NCBI GenBank assembly: GCA_036279015.1
Contig: DASUJY010000074.1
Coordinates: forward strand, 62,001-126,000
Length of the DNA stretch: 64,000 nucleotides
Origin: DATEOR01 sp036279015
GTDB taxonomy: Bacteria > Actinomycetota > Thermoleophilia > Gaiellales > Gaiellaceae
Reading direction: 5' to 3'
Shown here piece by piece: positions 57,703 through 64,000 of the stretch. A program made the position numbers and the translations under genes. A model generated the notes under the pieces. That model did not search any database. It was not told where the DNA came from and saw only the letters and a list, made by a program, of their open reading frames with translations. Position 1 is the first letter of the stretch, and each line of letters begins with the position of its first letter.

Positions 57703-60629
57703 GCCCGCCGCACCCGGCACATCGTCCAGAGGCTGCACCAGCGCGGGCAATCGCCGCCGCGCGGGTCGGTGCGGACGTCTCCGGCGTGCACGCGGTCGAC
57801 CGCCCCGCGTGCCCGCGACTGCGCCCCGTCGACCTGGGCCCAGAACTCGTCTTCCGCGAGATAGTCCGGCCGCTTCAGGCCGGGAACCGCCTCGTCGCGC
57901 GCTTCGACGCGGACGAGCCCGCGCGCCTCACGCGTCCCGGTAAGGCCACGGTAGAGGCCGCCGAGCGGCTCGATCCCGACTAGGTCGCGGAGGGCAAGGA
58001 TGTAGAACGGGACCTGGAGCCTCTCCTCGGTCTCGATGTCGCGGGCGCCGTGGGCGCGCCCGAGCTTGTAGTCCTGGACGATTCCCCTGGCGCTGAACGG
58101 GTCGACGTCGATGCGGTCGATCTTCCCGGAGACGGTGAAGCCGCCGAGCTCGAGCCCTCGCTGGAGCTCGACCGGCGCCGAGCTCGTCCCGAAAGCGACC
58201 TCGAACCTGCGCGGGACGAGCGGCAGCCCGAGCTCGAGCTCCTGGCGGACGAAGTGCTCGAGATCGCGACCGAGCGTCTCGTGAAGCTCGAGCCGCTCGA
58301 CATCCGTGAGCTCGATGCGGACGCCGCCCGCGATCGCCTCGGCGAGACATTCGCGCAGGAAGACGAGCGCCTCTTCGAGGCGTTCGGGCTCGACCGCATC
58401 GGTCCCGAGGCGCTTGGGTAGTCCGCTGTAGAAGCGGTAGAGCGTCTGGTGAGCGATCGCGCCGCGAACGCGCGGGTCGAGGACGGCATCGATCTCCTTG
58501 GGATCGATCACACGCTCGAAGAACCACATCGACGAGCAGTCGAGGAAGCGCTCGAGCTCGGTGACCGAGAATCGCGCCCGCTGGGAGAGCTCGCCGAGGA
58601 CGAGCGGGTGCGCGAGACGCGTCTGCCGGTCGAAAGCGGCTAGGGCGCGCTCGATGCGCCGCTCCCAGCCGTTCGCGAGCGCGAGCGCGCGCGCCTCCGC
58701 CTCGTCGGTCGCGGCGATCGCTGCTGCTGCGCGGAGCCGCTCCCGCTCGGTCGGACCGCGCTCGAGCTCCCACGAGAGGCTCGAGAGCGGCCGCCTCTTC
58801 GTCGCCAGGGCCACATCGGCGGGGTCGAAACGGGAACGCACCTCCTCGTAGAACGGGCTCGGCTCGAGCGGGCGCCCGTCGTCGTCGGAGGCCTCGCGAA
58901 CGAGGAAGAGGTGGCGCCAGGCGCGCGTGCAGGCGGTGTAGAAGAAGTAGCGCTCGCGAGCGAGTGGATCCGGGCGGACGAGCCTGCGGCCGCGCCCCGC
59001 CGCCTCAAGGTCGCGGCGCGCCTCGTCGGGGAGAAACGGCGTCTCGAGCGACCGCCGCGGAAAGACTCCCTCCTCGAGGCCGAGCACGAAGATCGCCTGC
59101 CAGCGGCGCGTCCGGGCGCGCATGAGGTCGACGACGGCGATCCGGCCCGGCTCGCGCGCCGAGCCGACGCGCACCTGCGCGCGCTCGAGCGAGGAGACGA
59201 TCTGCTCCTCCGTGAGGTCGCCTTCCAGCTCGCGCCAGCCCTCGAGCTCGGCGAGGAGCGCGAGCGCCGCCTCGTGCGCCCGCAGGTCGAGGCGCGACGC
59301 CTCGCCGACGGGCGGCGACTCGAGGCCGTACGCCGCCTCGAGCATGCCGCGGACGAGGGCCTGCGCGGCTGCGACCCGGTCCTCCGCTGCCTCGAGGTTC
59401 CGAAGCGCCGGGATCGCGTGACCGAGGAGGCGCTCCGCCTCCTCCACCACGCGGGCCGGCTCGGTGACCGCGCGCCCCCGCAGGCGGCCCTCGACGAAAT
59501 CGGCCCGCGGGCGGGCGAGCCCCGAATAGGGCGAGCGCAGGAAGGCGAAGAGGCTCCGCCTGCCTCCGCCGAGCCAGGCGAACCGGAGCAGGCCGAGGAG
59601 GGCGGCGCCGAAGGACGTGCGCCGCAGGGACAGCCGTCCCTCGTAGGCATACGGAATGCCGAGAGAGCCGAATGCGGTCTCGAGCGGAGAGCGGACGCGG
59701 TCGAGGCTCGGGGCGACGACGGCGATCTCCTCGGCCGGAGTGCCTCCGCGGATCAGCGCGAGGATCTCCTCGCCCGCCAGCTCGAGCGCCGCGCGCGAGC
59801 CCGCGGCTTCGAGGAAGCGGACGGCGCCTTCGAGCGGCGGCGGATCGATGCGGCGCTCCTCGAAGAGCGTGCGCTCGAGATGGCCGAGCGCCGGGCTCTC
59901 GTACCAGTCGCGGGCGGGGAGCGCCTCGACGTCGTCCGAGGCCAGGCGGGCGAGGTCGTCGGCCGTCCGCTGGAGCGAGGCGAACGCTGGGCGGAGCGGC
60001 TCGTAGGGCAGCGAGACGGCGACCTCGGTGCGCCCGGCGAGGGCCTCGAGCACCCGCCATTGGGCGCCCGTGAGATCCTCGAAGCCATATGCGAAGACGG
60101 GCGCCGAGCCCCACGCGTCGAAGTCGCCGGCGACGAGGTCGGCAGCGTGCCCGCGGACGAGCTCGCGGTCCCAGAGCCCCAGCCGGTCGAGCTCGGAGCG
60201 GTAGGCGCGAAAGAGGTCTCCGAGGCTGCCTTCGAGCTCGGCCGGCTCGAGCAGCGCTGCCTCGAGGTCGGCGATCGCGGAGCCGAGCGCCTCCGCGAAC
60301 CCTGCGTAGCGGGCGGAGGCGCCGAGGCCGTTTAGACGCGCGCGGGAGACGATGCGCGCGAGGAGGAGCGAGCGCTGGACGTCCGTGACTTGCCGGCGGG
60401 AGCCCGCGCGCGCCCGCTCGCCGATCCTCCTGAAGAGGTCGTCGAACGTGCCGATCGTCCCGCCCAGGAGGGCCTTCCTGCGCGCGAGCAGGTCGAGCTC
60501 GACACGGTCGACGTCCGCCCGGTTCGGGACAATGAGGATAGGATCCCGGTCGAGGGCATCGAGGTAGCGATCGAGGAGACGCGCCACCTTGCCCGCGTTC
60601 GCGGGGCCCACCAGGAGAGCGAGCGCCAC
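57699..60629 (-). CDS. AddB-like PD-(D/E)XK nuclease subunit with Fe-S motif and degenerate Walker A
   Basis: The 976-aa partner has a helicase-like N-terminus whose P-loop is GPANAGKV (residues 8-15) rather than GxxxxGK[ST], so ATP hydrolysis is doubtful. The C-terminal nuclease has TVSGKIDRIDVD and RGIVQDYKLGRAHG for the metal residues, plus four cysteines (LDCSSMWFF and DCPRWCSLWTMC) for an Fe-S cluster as in AddB. Helicase motifs such as VVDLMRARTRRWQAIFVLGL and YFFYTACTRAW remain. ATGA overlap couples it to the AddA-like gene. Role: double-strand-break processing. Confidence 0.87.
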   Translation of the reverse strand: MALALLVGPANAGKVARLLDRYLDALDRDPILIVPNRADVDRVELDLLARRKALLGGTIGTFDDLFRRIGERARAGSRRQVTDVQRSLLLARIVSRARLNGLGASARYAGFAEALGSAIADLEAALLEPAELEGSLGDLFRAYRSELDRLGLWDRELVRGHAADLVAGDFDAWGSAPVFAYGFEDLTGAQWRVLEALAGRTEVAVSLPYEPLRPAFASLQRTADDLARLASDDVEALPARDWYESPALGHLERTLFEERRIDPPPLEGAVRFLEAAGSRAALELAGEEILALIRGGTPAEEIAVVAPSLDRVRSPLETAFGSLGIPYAYEGRLSLRRTSFGAALLGLLRFAWLGGGRRSLFAFLRSPYSGLARPRADFVEGRLRGRAVTEPARVVEEAERLLGHAIPALRNLEAAEDRVAAAQALVRGMLEAAYGLESPPVGEASRLDLRAHEAALALLAELEGWRELEGDLTEEQIVSSLERAQVRVGSAREPGRIAVVDLMRARTRRWQAIFVLGLEEGVFPRRSLETPFLPDEARRDLEAAGRGRRLVRPDPLARERYFFYTACTRAWRHLFLVREASDDDGRPLEPSPFYEEVRSRFDPADVALATKRRPLSSLSWELERGPTERERLRAAAAIAATDEAEARALALANGWERRIERALAAFDRQTRLAHPLVLGELSQRARFSVTELERFLDCSSMWFFERVIDPKEIDAVLDPRVRGAIAHQTLYRFYSGLPKRLGTDAVEPERLEEALVFLRECLAEAIAGGVRIELTDVERLELHETLGRDLEHFVRQELELGLPLVPRRFEVAFGTSSAPVELQRGLELGGFTVSGKIDRIDVDPFSARGIVQDYKLGRAHGARDIETEERLQVPFYILALRDLVGIEPLGGLYRGLTGTREARGLVRVEARDEAVPGLKRPDYLAEDEFWAQVDGAQSRARGAVDRVHAGDVRTDPRGGDCPRWCSLWTMCRVRRA

Positions 60630-60710
60630 GGCTCGATTCTAGTGATGCCGTCGGGGGCGCCCTCCCGGCGCCCCGGGCCGGGACGCGAGGTCTGTTGGAG
60701 AGAGCGGCGG

Positions 60711-60905
60711 CTAGGCCGCTGCCTTGGGCCGGCGGCCGCGCCGTGCGGCGGCATGTCCCGGCATCTTGCCGGCGCAGTCGTCGCAGAGATCCGCCGCCTT
60801 CGCGCCTCTGCGGGCGTCGGTATAGGTCAGGCGCAGTGCGGCGCCCTTTCCCTCTTCGACTTCCTTGCCGCAGTTGTCGCAAACAAGAATCGTCTTACGA
60901 GCCAC
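60711..60905 (-). CDS. Small zinc-ribbon protein with AT-hook-like tail (64 aa)
   Basis: GTG 60905 follows GGAGGAAAC. The product has one zinc-ribbon pair (CDNCGKEVEEG and CDDCAGKMPG) and a basic tail GHAAARRGRRPKAAA, in which RGRRP resembles an AT-hook core. That combination suggests a small DNA-binding, perhaps nucleoid-associated, protein. It lies 81 bp upstream of the addB-like start, on the same strand. No family name can be given with certainty; similar small proteins with a CDxCGKE start are widespread in actinobacteria. Confidence 0.75.
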   Translation of the reverse strand: MARKTILVCDNCGKEVEEGKGAALRLTYTDARRGAKAADLCDDCAGKMPGHAAARRGRRPKAAA

Positions 60906-60962
60906 GTTTCCTCCTGGAGGTTGCTTTCCGGCCCTGGATCCTAACCAAAAACCGCGGGTGGA

Positions 60963-62141
60963 TTAGCCGGCCGAAATTCGTGCTCCCAAAAACGACCTCG
61001 CACGCGACGCGACACCCGAAACCTCATTGCCGCTTATCGTGGCCTCGGCTCCGTGATGCGCGACGATTCCGAACCCCATTCGCGTTTTGTCGCCGGATGC
61101 CTCGTCGGCCCTCACGCCGCGCACCCTGTTGTCGTCGATCTCGCACTCGGAATAGTCCCCGCAATAGATGCCGACGCCGAGCGAGTCCTCGACGTGGTTT
61201 CCCTCCACGACGGCCATGGACATTTCCGTCAGCGTGAGCCCGCGGAGGGAGGTTCCGACGACCCGGTTGTCCGCGACTCTCGCCATGGTGAAATGGGTCA
61301 CGATTCCCTCGCGCCCGCCGACGACGGTGCATCCCTCGACGTCGCTCGGGGCGAGGTCGAATCCGAACGAGATGTCGATGCCCTGCGCGTATTCGCTCGC
61401 CGGCGAATGCACGAGGCAGTCGCGGATATGAACGGTGGCGCGACGGACATGGATGCCGTCCAGCTCCGCCCCGGAAACCCGGACGCGCTCGAGCGTGACG
61501 TTGTGCGCGTCGTCGACCTCGATGCCGCTCTCGCCTCCGACGACGGTGACGTTCCGAACCGTGACGTTGTCGGCGGTGATCAGGATGCCGCCGCGGACGA
61601 CCGCTCCGGGCTCGCCGACGAGCTTCTGCGCGTGGTCGAGGACGAGCGGCCCCTGGTGGATCCCGGCAGCGAGCCGGACGGTCGGCGGCTGCATCGCCAG
61701 GGCGACCCCGCCGAGCACGCCGAGCGTTGCGAGGACGACCGCGGCCAGCGCCGGGCCGATCCGACCCAGCTCACCCCCCTCCTCGCCGTACGAGAGCCGC
61801 GTGTACGGAAACACTCCGTGGACAAGCACCTGGCCGAGGAGCCACGACCCGCCGAAGAACGCGAGCGCGACGGTGAGCGGCGCGCTGATCCCGGCGCCGT
61901 ACACCACCCCCATGACCGCCCCGAGCTCGAGCAGGGCGAGCGGCGGCGCGAGCCAACCGGGCTGGTACTCGAGCCACCGGTCGTAGGCGACGTCGAAGAC
62001 GAGCCCGACGCCCAGCATCGCCGCGGCGAGCGCGAGCGGCCACCACTCCGTGATCGCTGCCGCCAGGCCGGCCGCGGCGAAGAGCGGCACGAGACCGGCG
62101 GCGAGCCGCGACTCGAGGCGACCTCTCAGCGTGAACGACAT
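60963..62141 (-). CDS. Membrane protein with C-terminal right-handed beta-helix (NosD-like)
   Basis: The 392-aa product has about five N-terminal membrane helices (LAAGLVPLFAAAGLAAAITE, LALAAAMLGVGLVFDVAYD, AVVLATLGVLGGVALAMQPP). From about residue 185 a parallel beta-helix of NosD/pectate-lyase type follows, with repeats such as NVTVRNVTVVGGESGIEVDD, DGIHVRRATVHIRDCLVHSP and GVGIYCGDYSECEIDDNRV. Carbohydrate binding or processing at the outer face is the usual role of this fold. Its start overlaps the flavin monooxygenase stop by 16 bp, so it is part of that operon. Confidence 0.78.
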   Translation of the reverse strand: MSFTLRGRLESRLAAGLVPLFAAAGLAAAITEWWPLALAAAMLGVGLVFDVAYDRWLEYQPGWLAPPLALLELGAVMGVVYGAGISAPLTVALAFFGGSWLLGQVLVHGVFPYTRLSYGEEGGELGRIGPALAAVVLATLGVLGGVALAMQPPTVRLAAGIHQGPLVLDHAQKLVGEPGAVVRGGILITADNVTVRNVTVVGGESGIEVDDAHNVTLERVRVSGAELDGIHVRRATVHIRDCLVHSPASEYAQGIDISFGFDLAPSDVEGCTVVGGREGIVTHFTMARVADNRVVGTSLRGLTLTEMSMAVVEGNHVEDSLGVGIYCGDYSECEIDDNRVRGVRADEASGDKTRMGFGIVAHHGAEATISGNEVSGVASRARSFLGARISAG

Positions 62142-63235
62142 GTGAGCACCCTTCGGAGGAAGCCGCGAGCGGCGTACTTCGCGCCCATGAGCGTGTCGGC
62201 AGCCGGGAAGGCCCACTGGCCCGCGACGCCGGCGAGCGAGAGCGTGCGCATGGGATCGGTGAGCGCGGGGACCGTCGAGTCGGGCGCGAGCACGATCCAG
62301 CCCCGGTGCGTCGGAAGGCCGTGCTCCTCGACGCAGTCGGCGAGCAACGCGTCCTCGCGATAGCCGCGGTTGAAGCCGGTGGCGCAGATGATCTGCCCGG
62401 CGCCGTTCGGGCTCGAGACGACGTGGAAGCGCCCTTCGCGGCGCGCCCGCTCGACCGGCTCGTCCCAGGCGCGGCCGGGCGGATACGACGGCGCAGACCA
62501 GCGGCGAAGGAACTCGGCGCGGTCGGCCGGCGCGCTCGAGTGGAACGAGCCGAGACCGCGCCGGGTGAAGAAATGCCGGGGCAGATTGAGCGGCCTGCGC
62601 TCGGGCTCGCGCCGCCGCACAGAGATCACGGTCGAGCCGGCGGCGAGCGCGTTCAGCCATTCGGTCGCCGCGGCCATCCCGGCGCCGACGATCTCGACCT
62701 CGGGCGCGTAGTGGTGCGGCTCGTAGGCGTGGATCACGCGGTCGTCGCCTCTGAGCTCGGCCGGCAGGTTGAGACCGGGATGCCCGGTCGCCACGAAGAC
62801 GTGCGCGAAGACGGACGAGCCGTCGAGCTCGAAGCCGTCCGGCACGGCCCGGATCCGCGTCACCCGCTGCGGGCGGAAGCTCTCATCCCAGCCGGAACGG
62901 GCGCGCAGCTCCTCCGTGTGCGCGAGAAATTCCTCCACGGTCGGGTGGTAGCGGTCGAGGAAGGAGAGGACGAGCGGCGCGGGATTCCTGCGGCGCCGCG
63001 CCGCGCGGACGGCCAGCCCCGGGAAGGAGCGCGGCGCGCAATGACCGTCGCTCTCGGAGCGCATGCGCCGCTGGCGGATCGCGCCCGCGCGCCGGCGCCA
63101 TTGGGCCGTCGGATCCGGGTCCGTTCCGAACACGGCTATTTCGGCGGGCGAGAATCCCCCGTGGCGGAGGGTTGCATACGCGACGAACCCGGCGAGGCCG
63201 CCGCCGACGATTGCACACGAATTGGTCTCGCTCAC
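62126..63235 (-). CDS. FAD-dependent monooxygenase-like flavoprotein
   Basis: GTG 63235 begins a 369-aa protein with an FAD site (CAIVGGGLAGFVAYATLRHG), a second dinucleotide fold (EVEIVGAGMAAATEWLNALA) and the ATGF signature (GQIICATGFNRGYREDALLA) of flavin-containing monooxygenases. It is related in plan to the enzyme at 21319 but not closely. The GTGA overlap couples it to the upstream GH15 gene, and it overlaps the downstream beta-helix gene by 16 bp. The substrate is unknown. Confidence 0.78.
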   Translation of the reverse strand: MSETNSCAIVGGGLAGFVAYATLRHGGFSPAEIAVFGTDPDPTAQWRRRAGAIRQRRMRSESDGHCAPRSFPGLAVRAARRRRNPAPLVLSFLDRYHPTVEEFLAHTEELRARSGWDESFRPQRVTRIRAVPDGFELDGSSVFAHVFVATGHPGLNLPAELRGDDRVIHAYEPHHYAPEVEIVGAGMAAATEWLNALAAGSTVISVRRREPERRPLNLPRHFFTRRGLGSFHSSAPADRAEFLRRWSAPSYPPGRAWDEPVERARREGRFHVVSSPNGAGQIICATGFNRGYREDALLADCVEEHGLPTHRGWIVLAPDSTVPALTDPMRTLSLAGVAGQWAFPAADTLMGAKYAARGFLRRVLTCRSR

Positions 63236-64000
63236 GCTGCAATTCTCCCCGAGACCGCGCCGAGCTCGATCGCGAGCGTGACGAAGAACGCGTGCGACCA
63301 GAGCAGCGGGCAGGAGGACGGGCCCCAGCGCTCGAGCCACTCGGCCTGCTTCTCCGGGCGGAGGAGGTGGTCGTCGACCTGCTCGGGGAGGTCGCCCTCC
63401 TTCGTCGCCCGCGCGGCAATCCAATCGAGCTGCCGCCGCGCCTCCTCGACGCGGCCCACACGCGCGTAGTGCAGGCCGAGGAGGGCGGCGAGGAGGAGCC
63501 AGAGGCCGCCGCCGTAGAACTCGTCCTCGGGATGGCGGTGCACGCCGCCGCCGGCCGGGACGAGGCCGGCCTCGACCGCCCCGACCGTCGCGCCGACGAG
63601 CGGGTCGTCCGGCTCGAGCAGTCCGAAGGGAGTCGAGACCGCGAGGAGGCTCGCGTCCAGCCCGCCCTCGCCGAGGCAGGCGACAAGGCGCCCGCCGCCA
63701 ACGCCCTCGTCGACGACGGCAGCCCGGATCGCCGCGGCCGCCTCGGTCGCCCAGGGCTCGCCGACCACGCCCGAGGTCAGGCCTGCGTGGAGTGCGGCGA
63801 GCGTGGCGACGTGGACACCCCACCGCTCCTCCCACCAGTCGTAGCAGGGAAGGCTCCAGCAGTCCGCCGCGAAGCGAAGCGAGAGCCCGGCGGCCTCGCG
63901 CCAGGGCGTCGGATCGGCCCCGTGGCGGCGCACGTGGCGGCCGAGCGCCCACACCCAGCTGCCGAAGCCGTCGAGCTGGGCCGCCGACCAGCGGCCCGGC
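63232..64000 (-). CDS. GH15 family glucoamylase/trehalase, C-terminal part (truncated by window end)
   Basis: The frame is open to the window edge, and the start lies beyond base 64000. The visible part begins in AAQLDGFGSWVWALGRHVRR, the Q-L-D-x-[YF]-G motif of GH15 enzymes, followed by AADCWSLPCYDWWEERWGVH (the substrate-binding Trp and catalytic acid region) and PEDEFYGGGLWLLLAALLGL with the candidate catalytic base Glu. Members hydrolyse starch, glucans or trehalose. It is the first visible gene of a coupled operon with the flavin monooxygenase and beta-helix protein. Confidence 0.85.
   Translation of the reverse strand, partial: PGRWSAAQLDGFGSWVWALGRHVRRHGADPTPWREAAGLSLRFAADCWSLPCYDWWEERWGVHVATLAALHAGLTSGVVGEPWATEAAAAIRAAVVDEGVGGGRLVACLGEGGLDASLLAVSTPFGLLEPDDPLVGATVGAVEAGLVPAGGGVHRHPEDEFYGGGLWLLLAALLGLHYARVGRVEEARRQLDWIAARATKEGDLPEQVDDHLLRPEKQAEWLERWGPSSCPLLWSHAFFVTLAIELGAVSGRIAA

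Overview
The window is high-GC and densely packed, with many GTG starts and genes joined by 4-bp GTGA or ATGA stop-start overlaps. F420-type enzymes (an LLM-class oxidoreductase and a PPOX-fold oxidoreductase), an initiator tRNA with a C1-U72 end, a Vms1-like release-factor protein, a DUF3105 membrane protein and an AddAB/AdnAB-like nuclease pair all point to an actinobacterium. Class Thermoleophilia (Gaiellales or Solirubrobacterales type) is the most likely origin; this is inference from gene content, not from a marker gene.

Region 1 (1-16.5 kb) is metabolic and housekeeping. It holds the end of a sensor kinase, a flavoprotein/VOC pair, an F420 oxidoreductase, a PAP2 phosphatase, acetyl- and methyltransferases, a PLP decarboxylase, a REP-associated tyrosine transposase (RAYT) with a palindrome upstream and a second, different palindrome 5.5 kb away, greA, initiator tRNA-Met, a Ppx/GppA phosphatase, glutamate dehydrogenase coupled to a CBS protein, an NfeD-like protein and two paralogous LuxR-type regulators.

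Region 2 (16.6-43.2 kb) is a large envelope polysaccharide locus. It encodes a polyprenyl-phosphate sugar-1-phosphate transferase, a Gfo/Idh/MocA dehydrogenase, a DegT aminotransferase and a WlbB-like acyltransferase (together resembling the Wlb amino-sugar pathway), three further glycosyltransferases, a flippase, a Wzy-like polymerase/ligase, a Wzz-like protein with a 47-residue membrane protein translationally coupled between it and the polymerase, a FemAB-like transferase, an ATP-grasp enzyme, a polysaccharide deacetylase, two secreted or lipid-anchored GH5 glycosidases, and a 1579-residue secreted protein built from three jelly-roll and five fibronectin III modules followed by an N,N-dimethylformamidase-like domain. 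The set resembles exosortase-associated exopolysaccharide loci, but no exosortase or PEP-CTERM protein is visible.

Region 3 (43.2-54.4 kb) holds a lytic-transglycosylase-like protein, tRNA-Leu(UAA), a DinG-type helicase, a 52-bp imperfect palindrome, a small stress-type protein behind a sigma-B-like promoter, rmuC, a membrane-anchored NirK-like multicopper protein that lacks one catalytic His, a Vms1-like release factor, thioredoxin reductase, a PAS protein and endonuclease III.

Region 4 (54.4-64 kb) holds the AddA/AddB-like helicase-nuclease pair, a zinc-ribbon/AT-hook small protein, and an operon of a membrane beta-helix protein, a flavin monooxygenase and a GH15 glucoamylase that runs off the end.

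No CRISPR array, prophage, rRNA or complete insertion sequence other than the RAYT was found.
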